64,000 bases of DNA from Chryseotalea sanaruensis. GTDB taxonomy: Bacteria; Bacteroidota; Bacteroidia; Cytophagales; Cyclobacteriaceae. A program made the translations under genes and the position numbers. The notes below the pieces were generated by a model. The model was not told the DNA's origin. It searched no databases and saw only the letters and a program-made list of their open reading frames with translations. The stretch lies in contig NZ_BHXQ01000003.1 of NCBI RefSeq assembly GCF_003990915.1, forward strand, positions 372,001 through 436,000, in the 5' to 3' direction. Shown piece after piece: positions 26,598 to 34,130 of this stretch; position 1 is the stretch's first letter; every line of letters begins with the position of its first letter.

Positions 26598-27355
26598 ACC
26601 GTAAAGATAGTTTTTGCTGTGGTTGTAGTTTGGGCGATTACCTCCTCAACACTAATGTTTTTAACAAGGGCAATCTTTTCGGCAATGTAATGCAGGTAAG
26701 ATGGTTCGTTTCTTTTACCACGATATGGAACGGGTGCCAGGTAAGGACTATCGGTTTCTAAAACAAGGTGTTTTAAATCGATTGTTTTAAGCAGATCGTT
26801 AAGCTCACCCTTTTTAAAGGTGGCCACTCCCCCAATACCAAGGTAAAAGCCTAACTTAATAGCTTCTTCAGCTTGTGCAATTGTTCCACTGTAGCAATGA
26901 AATACACCTTTCAGCTTGCCATCCTGAAGTTTTTCAACTATTGCTAATGCTTCCGCTGTGCTTTCTCGTGAATGAATTGAAACCGGTAAAGTATGCTGTT
27001 TGGCTAGATTCAATTGTATTTGAAAGGCTTCCTGCTGCTCGGCCCAAAGTGATTTATCCCAGTACAAATCAGTTCCGATCTCCCCCACTGCACAAAATCT
27101 CTTTTTAGCTAACCAGGACTCTACCTCATATAAATCCTTCTCAAATCCCTTTTTAACATAACATGGATGAAGTCCCATCATACCCACACAAAGATCTGGT
27201 GCTGATGCTTCAAGCGCTAGTAAATCGTCTATGGATGAACTGTCAATGTTAGGCATTAAAATTTTTTGTAAACCTCTTTCACGCGCACGATCCAGTAAGG
27301 CGTGGCGATCTTCTTTAAAGTCATCAAGGTAGATATGGGCGTGGGTATCGATCAT
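26594..27355 (-). CDS. tatD: TatD family metal-dependent hydrolase
   Basis: TatD proteins are metal-dependent deoxyribonucleases of the amidohydrolase fold. The 253 residues show MIDTHAHIYLDDF (1-13) with the H-x-H, EIGTDLYW near 96, SIHSRES near 128, FHCYSG near 154 and LETDSPYLAP near 200 with the Asp. It is the first gene of a two-gene operon with asparaginase. Downstream of its start region the sequence is the mosaic repeat D. Confidence 0.93.
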   Translation of the reverse strand: MIDTHAHIYLDDFKEDRHALLDRARERGLQKILMPNIDSSSIDDLLALEASAPDLCVGMMGLHPCYVKKGFEKDLYEVESWLAKKRFCAVGEIGTDLYWDKSLWAEQQEAFQIQLNLAKQHTLPVSIHSRESTAEALAIVEKLQDGKLKGVFHCYSGTIAQAEEAIKLGFYLGIGGVATFKKGELNDLLKTIDLKHLVLETDSPYLAPVPYRGKRNEPSYLHYIAEKIALVKNISVEEVIAQTTTTAKTIFTV

Positions 27356-27484
27356 TTTAAATGATAATAATTGCGAAGGTAAATTTAGAATTTAGAATTT
27401 TCAGATCAATTAACACATAAACGAATAAGCAAAACAACTTAGATTGGGTTTCATTAAATTAATTATTGCAGCTATAACACTATA

Positions 27485-27510
27485 GTTCTTGCTCTCAGGC
27501 CGCTTGGCCT
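27485..27510. repeat. AGGCC hairpin motif, copy 2
   Basis: GTTCTTGCTCTC precedes AGGCC (27497-27501), loop GCTT and GGCCT (27506-27510). It matches the motif at 19842-19867 except in the loop and a few bases. Confidence 0.55.
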
Positions 27511-27530
27511 CGCATACTCATTCAACGCTG

Positions 27531-27571
27531 TATGCTATCCGCACATACCCTGCCAGACCGAAGATAGCATA
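27531..27571. repeat. 9-bp inverted repeat inside the interruption of copy D
   Basis: TATGCTATC (27531-27539) and GATAGCATA (27563-27571) are exact reverse complements 23 bases apart. Flanking CGCTG and ATGCG extend it imperfectly. Confidence 0.55.
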
Positions 27572-27712
27572 ATGCGTTGTCTGAGCATGCTGTGATGAAG
27601 CATAGGAAATTCAATTTATAAAATACTTGCTTGGATGAGTTATGCCAAGCTTCATTCCTCACAAAGACTAGTTTTTTTCATTTTCAAATCTTCAAATCAG
27701 CACATCATCGAG

Positions 27713-28774
27713 TCAACTCATCATCCTTATTGCGTCTAACAAAAATTGCCTTCCTAATTCACTTTGCTGAAAACCTTTATATGATTTTTCTTTATCAATT
27801 GCCTCTTTAAGATTGAATCTATCCTGATTGTCACTATACACAACATTTGCTTGCTTTAGTTTTTCTGCCAAGTACTCTTGTTCGGTTTGACCGGGTGTTG
27901 CGATAAATATTGCTTTGCTTTCTAATGCGTATAAATCCATTATTGTAGTGTACCCGGATCGTGATATTATTATCTCACTTTTTTCTATTACTTGTTGAAG
28001 CTCACCTGCTTTTAAATGGTTAACAACTTCAACATGAGCAGGATGTGGTAGTATGTTTGTCAGAACACCGGGTAGTCCTCTTACAACCATCACCTTACCT
28101 TGATAATTTTCTAATTGGTGTATCAACTTATCTTCCAACAGAGTACGCTGCGGCTCAGGACCTGAAAGCAAAATTAAAAGTTGGTAAAGTTTTACTGGAT
28201 TTGGGGGGCTTTTAGTAAAACGAGAAACTGATCCAATAAAAAATACTGGCAGGCTGGTTATTGTTAATTTTCCTGTTAATCGCTGATCTGGAAAATCCGG
28301 TACCCAACAAGTATCAAAACGTTTAATTAGATTATGATTAAAGTAATTAATCAATCCTTGTAACCAGACAAGGCCTTTAGGCATCAGGATGGTGAGTTGG
28401 TGGGTGATGAAAATACTTTTCACTTTCTCTGAATAACAACCATAACGGTTATCAGAGATAATTACATCAATTTTATAATCGTCAATTATTTTTTTTACTA
28501 CAGTGTGTTCTTTACTGATTACATAAAAGAAATAAGGACTTTGCCAGAAAACCTTAATCATTAAAGGCAACCATTTGGCATAAGTGGCTTTATAGGAAGG
28601 CAGTTCAAAAAAAGTAAGTCTTGGAAATTCTTCTTTTAATAAATTAAGTGCTAAACCACTACTTGCTATCATCACCTCATTGCCTTGATCTAACAATTCC
28701 TGAATGATGGGGATACATCGTGTGGCATGACCAAGTCCCCAATCCAAAGGTGTTATAAGAATGCGTTTACCCAT
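27713..28774 (-). CDS. Glycosyltransferase, MurG-like (GT28 type)
   Basis: A 353-residue GT-B fold glycosyltransferase. The N-terminus has ITPLDWGLGHATRCIPII (6-23), the pattern of MurG-like and glycosyl transferase 28 proteins; the C-terminal domain has SEIIISRSGYTTIMDLYAL near 260-278, resembling the donor-binding region, and IATPGQTEQEYLA near 288. It overlaps the deacetylase upstream by 8 bases. Probably it acts on a surface glycan or glycolipid; substrates are unknown. Its last codons lie in repeat copy D. Confidence 0.78.
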   Translation of the reverse strand: MGKRILITPLDWGLGHATRCIPIIQELLDQGNEVMIASSGLALNLLKEEFPRLTFFELPSYKATYAKWLPLMIKVFWQSPYFFYVISKEHTVVKKIIDDYKIDVIISDNRYGCYSEKVKSIFITHQLTILMPKGLVWLQGLINYFNHNLIKRFDTCWVPDFPDQRLTGKLTITSLPVFFIGSVSRFTKSPPNPVKLYQLLILLSGPEPQRTLLEDKLIHQLENYQGKVMVVRGLPGVLTNILPHPAHVEVVNHLKAGELQQVIEKSEIIISRSGYTTIMDLYALESKAIFIATPGQTEQEYLAEKLKQANVVYSDNQDRFNLKEAIDKEKSYKGFQQSELGRQFLLDAIRMMS

Positions 28775-29396
28775 GGAATGATGTAAATGTATAACCTTTG
28801 ATTAAGCAAGCTTCGATATATTTGGGTAACACATATCTAAGATTTTTTTCTGCCTTAATACTATCGTGAAATACAACAATAGAACCATTGCGCGTAGCGT
28901 TTAATGATTGTTTCAAACAACGTTCTGGTGATAGAGTCGCATCATAATCGCGGGTGAGTACATCCCACATGACAATCTTTTTATTATCAAGCGCTTTTAT
29001 TTGTGCTCGTGTAATCCGACCGTAGGGTGGTCTGAAATAAGAAACAACAGGCGAAGAACTATTTATTGCAATCTCCTGATCACATTTTTTAACATTATCA
29101 ATATAAGTTGACAAGGAAGTCTGCCAGCCTTTAAGGTGATTAAATGTGTGGTTTGCTACGGTATGACCTTCTTCCATTATTCTTTTGAATAATTCAGGAT
29201 GCTTATGGATATTATCACCAATGCAAAAGAAGGTAGCAGTAAGGTTGTGTTTTTTCAATTCATCTAATACAAATTCTGTTGGGCCGGGCACTGGGCCGTC
29301 ATCAAATGTTAAATAGATTTCTTTTTTATCGGAGGGCATGCGCCAAAGTAAGCCGGGGTAAAGTATTGGAAGAAAGAAGGGCGTACGGTGTAGCAT
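28767..29396 (-). CDS. Polysaccharide deacetylase (NodB domain)
   Basis: A 209-residue carbohydrate esterase 4 (NodB-type) protein that removes acetyl groups from N-acetylated sugars. Motifs are TFDDGPVPGP (29-38, metal-binding Asp-Asp), HTFNHLKGW (about 82-90, the H-x-x-x-H type), and RPPYGRIT near 117. There is no clear cleavable signal peptide, only a mildly hydrophobic N-terminus. It is coupled to the MurG-like glycosyltransferase by an 8-base overlap, which suggests the two modify the same sugar polymer. Confidence 0.85.
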   Translation of the reverse strand: MLHRTPFFLPILYPGLLWRMPSDKKEIYLTFDDGPVPGPTEFVLDELKKHNLTATFFCIGDNIHKHPELFKRIMEEGHTVANHTFNHLKGWQTSLSTYIDNVKKCDQEIAINSSSPVVSYFRPPYGRITRAQIKALDNKKIVMWDVLTRDYDATLSPERCLKQSLNATRNGSIVVFHDSIKAEKNLRYVLPKYIEACLIKGYTFTSFHG

Positions 29397-29402
29397 GACT
29401 GC

Positions 29403-29591
29403 AGTATATTTTCAAATTATCAAATCTCAAATTATCAAATTAATTAGCACATCAACGAATTAACTCATCAGCACATCATTAAGATTGCTTCGTCATGCTA
29501 ACACACAATCAACGCAATTCCTCGCAATGACGTGTTTTCATTTTCAAATTCTCAAATCTTCAAATCAACGAATCAACGAATTAACGAATTA
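29403..29591. repeat. Intergenic composite repeat, copy E (complete)
   Basis: The left arm (29403-29481) reads in octamers ending in CAAATTAT, TCAACGAA, TTAACTCA, TCAGCACA. The core (29482-29532) begins AGATTGCTTCGTCATGC and ends CTCGCAATGACG, with CGTCAT pairing ATGACG (29527-29532). The right arm (29533-29591) reads TTTTCAAA, TTCTCAAA, TCTTCAAA, TCAACGAA, TCAACGAA, TTAACGAA, and its last three bases are the TAA stop (minus strand) of the phosphatase gene. Confidence 0.8.
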
Positions 29592-30815
29592 ACTTACTCT
29601 ACACGAGAGCATCGTAATATCATCATGATATGCGTTGCGACCTTTATGCGTGTCGAGGGCAACAATTAAATCCTGATGAATAGTGCTTAGGTTTTTTAAT
29701 ACGTTTTCCTTTTTGCTGAAATATTTCAATAAACTTTCCTGACCGAAATCTTCACCGTTTTCACTTGAAGTTTCAGTAACGCCATCAGTATAACAAAAGA
29801 GAAGAAAATCGTTCAATCCGGTTATGAAGCCTTCATTGATAAAAGGTAATTCAGGCAAAGCACCCAGCACAATACAGCCTTCTTCTAACAATACCTGCTC
29901 ACCTGATGACTTTATTAATATAGGTGGATTATGACCTGCATTGATATAAACCAGTGTTTTCAATTCAAGATCATAGATAGCACCAAAGAAGGTGATGAAC
30001 TTCTCACCCTTCGCATTCTCCATTACCTGAAAGTTTAATGCTTCAACAATTTCACGCAGGTTAGGTGTTTGTCTTAATAATGTTCTTAGTGAAGCTTGAA
30101 AGTTAGACATCATCAATGCCGCTGCTACCCCCTTTCCGCTAACATCGGCCACACATATCAAGAATTGATTTTTATTGATCGGTATAAAGTCGTAGTAGTC
30201 ACCACCCACCATATCGTGTGGCAAGTAACTGGCTTCCATTTTTAAGCGCTCGGTATTAGGCAGCTTTTCAGGAAAGAGGAATTGTTGTACATCGCTGGCA
30301 ATTTCCAATTCTTTACGATACGCCTCTCTTTCCAATTGTTTTCTGGCTAGCTTTTTATTCTCAATGGCAACAATTGTGATATTACTGAGAGCCTGTAAAA
30401 ATTTTAAACCGTCTTCAAAATCAAGGTTATGCGTTTCAAGTCCGCCAACAAATACCAAAGCCAACACCTCTGTTTTGTGCACCACCGGAATGAGCATTTC
30501 GAACTCTGTGAATTCAGGTTCATTAAAGTCAACTATTCTTCTAATGCCTGTTTCTTTGTGAAAAATCAAAGGAAGCTTGCACTTATTGAGTGACTTTGTA
30601 GTGCCATAATTAACCTTGCAACTCCAGATTTCATCAAATACAAAGAGTGCTAGTTTTTTAACTTGCAAGTTGGCACGAACCGTAAAATTGAAAATTTTAT
30701 AAAGCTCATCCTCCGTTTTATTTGCATTAATAGACTGTGTTACTTCTAATAAAGCATTGAGTTCAAGGTTTTTACGATCAAATTTATGTTGGAGCGGCAG
30801 GTCGAGCATAGACAA
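29589..30815 (-). CDS. GAF and SpoIIE/PP2C domain protein phosphatase
   Basis: A 408-residue predicted serine phosphatase. A GAF-like domain covers about 15-155 and a short helical linker carries ARKQLEREAYRKELEIA (157-173). The PP2C/SpoIIE catalytic domain begins near 175; metal-binding motifs are MVGGDYYDFI near 202, CVADVSGKGVAAALMM near 219 and YTDGVTETSSENGEDFG near 345. These proteins often act on anti-sigma antagonists or in stress signalling (RsbU type); no partner gene is adjacent. The stop codon is supplied by repeat copy E. Confidence 0.88.
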   Translation of the reverse strand: MSMLDLPLQHKFDRKNLELNALLEVTQSINANKTEDELYKIFNFTVRANLQVKKLALFVFDEIWSCKVNYGTTKSLNKCKLPLIFHKETGIRRIVDFNEPEFTEFEMLIPVVHKTEVLALVFVGGLETHNLDFEDGLKFLQALSNITIVAIENKKLARKQLEREAYRKELEIASDVQQFLFPEKLPNTERLKMEASYLPHDMVGGDYYDFIPINKNQFLICVADVSGKGVAAALMMSNFQASLRTLLRQTPNLREIVEALNFQVMENAKGEKFITFFGAIYDLELKTLVYINAGHNPPILIKSSGEQVLLEEGCIVLGALPELPFINEGFITGLNDFLLFCYTDGVTETSSENGEDFGQESLLKYFSKKENVLKNLSTIHQDLIVALDTHKGRNAYHDDITMLSCRVS

Positions 30816-30824
30816 AAATAGAAC

Positions 30825-31952
30825 TTAGTGAGCAGATTTAGAACTATTATAACCTCTTCCCTTCCATTGATAACCCACTACATTGGCCAGTAGCCCGATG
30901 GTTACAACGTAATAAGGGTAAATAAATTGCAGTGTGATAAAAGCAGCCAAGTTGATGGGCAGTCGCAACAGACGCAGTACCGGAATGAAAAAGAACCACT
31001 CAACAGCCGCTTTGATTAAGATCAGACTAAGACCCAGGTTAATATTCAAGTAACCAAAGTACATCAGCCATGGGCTAAGTAAGAACGCCAGTTGAAAGCT
31101 GAAGATCAGCAGCGCTAACAATTTACTGAAGTAGCTTTGGTGCAAGGCCCACTTACTTGCCCAGCGGATACGTTGGTTAGTAAATGATTTAAAATTTTGG
31201 TGCGCAGCGGTATCTACTACAGTATCGGAGTTATGATTAAAAAAAATACTGCCTGGAAAACGCTGATGAATTTTTCGCATCAGAAATTCATCATCACCTG
31301 AAGCAATGTGACTGTTGCCTTCATATGCTCCCACTGCATTGAATACCGACTTACGAAAAGCCAGGTTAGCGCCATTGGCCATGGTTGGTCTCTGCCAGCC
31401 AAGGGTGGCAGCTCCTGAACCAATCAAACTGGCAAACTCAAGTTGTTGCAAATGGTCGGTGAACTGCTTACCCTTCATGCGTACAGCCCCTACAATGAGA
31501 TTTGTTTGATCATCGAATTGTTCAACTGTTTTACTTATCCAACTTTGGAGCAGTTCACAATCGGCATCGGTGGTCATAATGAGTTCCCCCTTTGCTTTTT
31601 GAACGGCCAGTGCTAATGCAGCTTTTTTTCCCACTCCTTCATTATTTACCAGCCTGAGAAAACCTGTTTTACCTGCATTTTCGGTAAGCCAGTTTTCAAC
31701 AGCTCCGCGACTACCATCATCAGAATGATCATCAACAATGATCACTTCAAAACAAGGATATACCTGGTTCTTTATGTCGGTCAGGAGTCTGGCTATTGTT
31801 TTTTCTTCGTTACGCATAGCAACCACTACCGATACAAGAGGTTTGACTGGGTTTATTTTGCGCTTATTGTGCACACTTTTGTTCCAACCTATTCTTAACC
31901 AGACGAGCAGAAAGATATAGAGAATAAAAAAAACTGAGATGAGGATGTTCAA
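30825..31952 (-). CDS. Family 2 glycosyltransferase, membrane-bound
   Basis: A 375-residue GT2 enzyme. An N-terminal membrane helix (about 3-20) is followed by the GT-A domain with VSVVVAMRNEEKTIARLL (40-57), VDDHSDDGS near 75, TTDADC near 127 and GDDEFLMRK near 213, then QRIRWASKW near 257, as in chitin and cellulose synthase-like enzymes. Two to four hydrophobic segments follow (270-365). The product is probably a surface polysaccharide. It starts 26 bases from the divergent ruvC start and its stop is 9 bases before the phosphatase start. Confidence 0.85.
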   Translation of the reverse strand: MNILISVFFILYIFLLVWLRIGWNKSVHNKRKINPVKPLVSVVVAMRNEEKTIARLLTDIKNQVYPCFEVIIVDDHSDDGSRGAVENWLTENAGKTGFLRLVNNEGVGKKAALALAVQKAKGELIMTTDADCELLQSWISKTVEQFDDQTNLIVGAVRMKGKQFTDHLQQLEFASLIGSGAATLGWQRPTMANGANLAFRKSVFNAVGAYEGNSHIASGDDEFLMRKIHQRFPGSIFFNHNSDTVVDTAAHQNFKSFTNQRIRWASKWALHQSYFSKLLALLIFSFQLAFLLSPWLMYFGYLNINLGLSLILIKAAVEWFFFIPVLRLLRLPINLAAFITLQFIYPYYVVTIGLLANVVGYQWKGRGYNSSKSAH

Positions 31953-31978
31953 GCTTAAATTCGTGTAAGTTTACAAGT

Positions 31979-32539
31979 GTGAGTAAGATAGTAAAAGAAA
32001 AAATTATACTTGGTCTTGACCCCGGAACGAATGTAATGGGTTACGGACTAATTTCTGTAAAAAACTCATTGGTTGAATTGCTTCAATTTGGCGTTATCCA
32101 CCTAAGTAAATACGAGGGTCACGAACTGAAGCTTAGAAAAATATTTGAACGTGTTACACACATCATTGACGAATATCACCCTGACGAAGTAGCATTGGAG
32201 GCACCTTTCTTTGGCAAAAATGTTCAGTCGATGCTAAAGTTGGGAAGAGCACAAGGTGTTGCTATGTCGGCTGCTTTGGCACGAGACATTCCGATTGTAG
32301 AATATGCCCCGAAGAAGGTAAAGCAATCAGTAACTGGTAACGGTAATGCATCTAAAGAACAGGTGGCTGCCATGCTCATGACTATTTTCAAATTTAAGGA
32401 AGCACCAAAACTATTGGATGCAACAGATGCCCTGGCAGTAGCACTTTGCCATCATTATCAGAAAGGAAAGCCAGAGTCGAAAAACAAATCATGGGAGGCC
32501 TTTGTCACTGAAAACCCAAAGCGCATAAAATCAAAATAA
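31979..32539 (+). CDS. ruvC: Holliday junction resolvase RuvC
   Basis: RuvC cuts Holliday junctions in recombinational repair. The 186-residue protein starts with GTG (31979) and has the acidic catalytic residues in LGLDPGTN (12-19), ALEAPFFGKN near 71 and DATDALAVALCHH near 145. It is divergent from the GT2 gene and convergent with the next gene, with only three bases between their stop codons. ruvA and ruvB are not nearby. Confidence 0.95.
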   Translation: MSKIVKEKIILGLDPGTNVMGYGLISVKNSLVELLQFGVIHLSKYEGHELKLRKIFERVTHIIDEYHPDEVALEAPFFGKNVQSMLKLGRAQGVAMSAALARDIPIVEYAPKKVKQSVTGNGNASKEQVAAMLMTIFKFKEAPKLLDATDALAVALCHHYQKGKPESKNKSWEAFVTENPKRIKSK

Positions 32540-32542
32540 GCT

Positions 32543-33970
32543 TTAATTAAGCTGCTCTTCCTTTTTTACCAAAGGATAATCGAACAGACCTTGTTCCTTA
32601 ATCGCTTCTTCCACTTTATGTGGTACAAATTTTTCCCAACCTTCTTCACCTTTTTTAATCATAGCCAGCACATTATCAGATATAATATGTAGGTTATTTA
32701 TATTGGCGTCCTCTACGTCTTGTAATTTGTTATTATCCATCAAATAGCGGAACAAACTTTTAAGATTGGCGGGCAATTCCTTTTCGAAAGTATCTAAAGT
32801 AAATAACTCACTGTCTGTTTTAACAGCTGGATAGATATATAGCTTTATGTTCGAACCGAAGAGTGAAGCGAAGCATTCCAAAATTCCACCGCGTATATTT
32901 ACATAAGTTTTTTCTTCAAAAACTTTTTGCAATGCATACACGCCCATGATCATACCAATCTTCTTACCCTTGGTAATTTTAGAGAGATACTCTGCAAGCC
33001 TGTAGTATTCGAAATAATTAGAGACAAGTACATTTTGCCCAAGCGAGCAAAGAATTTCGGCTCTGTGCAGAAAGTCATTTTCATCTATTTTACCGTCAGG
33101 ACTAAGGTCGTTAAGTGTTAACTCACTCACCAGCATAATCTTCGATCGATCTACATCCGGCTCAGTTTTGAAATGCCTTCGTGAGGCCAGTAACATATCA
33201 ACGTTTACGTGCGTTGGTGGCCTGAAACGTCCACGTAGCACTAAAACATTCTTTTTATAAAGTGCTTCTGAGGGTTGCATCACATTACCATCGGGACCAA
33301 ACATGGCAGCCTTGGTCAAACCATTTTTCACCAGTTTGAGCGCCATCAATCGATTGTCGATATGTTCAAAGTCGGGACCTTCGAGGCGAAACATATCTAT
33401 CTCAATCCTACGAGATGTTAAACCATCGAGAAGCGAAAGCATAATTTGCTCAGGGTCGCTCATTTTGTAGCAACCGAAAACCATATTAACACCTACAATA
33501 CCCAAAGCATATTGTTGCTGAAGTGGATCGTTATCATGCATTTTTACATGGATAACATAATCGTTAATAGGTCCATTTGGTTTTAGCTGAAATCGTAGAC
33601 CAATCCAGCCATGTGCCTGGTTGGTTCTATCGTAATTAAGCGTTTCCACGGTATCGGCAAAAGCGAAGAAACAAGTGTTTTCGACTCTATGAGGCAATCT
33701 TTCTGGTAATAAATCGTACTCGTGATCCAGCATTTTTCCCAGACGATCTTCGCATACGTAACGCTCGCAATGCCCATAAATGGCATCGCTGAATTTCATG
33801 TCGTAGGCGGAGATTGTTTTTGCAATTGTTCCTGAGGCGCCTCCTGCCTTAAAAAAGTTAGCTGCAACTTCCTGGCCGGCACCTATTTCGGCAAAAGAAC
33901 CATAAATACTGCGATCGAGGTTAATCTGAAGCGCTTTCTCTTGTGTAGTAAGTCTTCTGTATTCTTCCAT
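32543..33970 (-). CDS. Conserved Bacteroidota protein of unknown function
   Basis: This 475-residue protein is soluble, with no signal peptide or membrane segment. The sequence (EIGAGQEVAANFFKAGG near 27, FADTVETLNYDRTNQAHGWIG near 103, cut short here) is one I recall as highly conserved in Cytophagales, where it has received doubtful labels such as nicotinate-nucleotide adenylyltransferase. I see no adenylyltransferase HxGH motif, so I leave the function open. The middle contains KKNVLVLRGRFRPPTHV (244-260) and GKKIGMIMGVYAL near 345. It is a monocistronic unit, convergent with ruvC. Confidence 0.75.
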   Translation of the reverse strand: MEEYRRLTTQEKALQINLDRSIYGSFAEIGAGQEVAANFFKAGGASGTIAKTISAYDMKFSDAIYGHCERYVCEDRLGKMLDHEYDLLPERLPHRVENTCFFAFADTVETLNYDRTNQAHGWIGLRFQLKPNGPINDYVIHVKMHDNDPLQQQYALGIVGVNMVFGCYKMSDPEQIMLSLLDGLTSRRIEIDMFRLEGPDFEHIDNRLMALKLVKNGLTKAAMFGPDGNVMQPSEALYKKNVLVLRGRFRPPTHVNVDMLLASRRHFKTEPDVDRSKIMLVSELTLNDLSPDGKIDENDFLHRAEILCSLGQNVLVSNYFEYYRLAEYLSKITKGKKIGMIMGVYALQKVFEEKTYVNIRGGILECFASLFGSNIKLYIYPAVKTDSELFTLDTFEKELPANLKSLFRYLMDNNKLQDVEDANINNLHIISDNVLAMIKKGEEGWEKFVPHKVEEAIKEQGLFDYPLVKKEEQLN

Positions 33971-34075
33971 AAAATGCTGCTGCGAAGTTAGTCGTTACAC
34001 ATTAAAACTGGATGCTAAATCTTCAATACTTCATAAAACAAAACGATAAACACTGCCGCAAGAAATTAACGAGAA

Positions 34076-34105
34076 TTTGATTATTAAAGTTTAGCGCCTA
34101 TTTTG
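34076..34105 (+). promoter_or_regulatory. Candidate promoter for the NSS transporter
   Basis: TTTG at 34076-34079, a 19-base spacer and TATTTTG at 34099-34105 resemble the phylum's housekeeping promoter. The proposed ATG (34131) is 25 bases downstream. Confidence 0.4.
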
Positions 34106-34130
34106 CCCGACATTTTTGAACTTAAAACGT

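Larger units (their letters stand above)
27401..27720. repeat. Intergenic composite repeat, copy D, interrupted in its core
   Basis: The left arm (27401-27440, octamers such as ATAAACGA) leads into a decayed core start AGATTGGGTTTCATT (27441-27455). The matching core end, ATTCCTCACAAAGAC (27654-27668), is about 200 bases away rather than about 20. The right arm (27669-27720) has TTTTCAAA, TCTTCAAA, TCAGCACA, TCATCGAG and continues into the end of the glycosyltransferase, whose last three codons and TGA stop come from it. The spacer holds the AGGCC hairpin and a 9-bp inverted repeat. Confidence 0.65.

Noticed and set aside
29403..29591. CRISPR array
   Set aside because: The repeated units are 8 bp, degenerate and contiguous, without spacers, and no cas genes are present.
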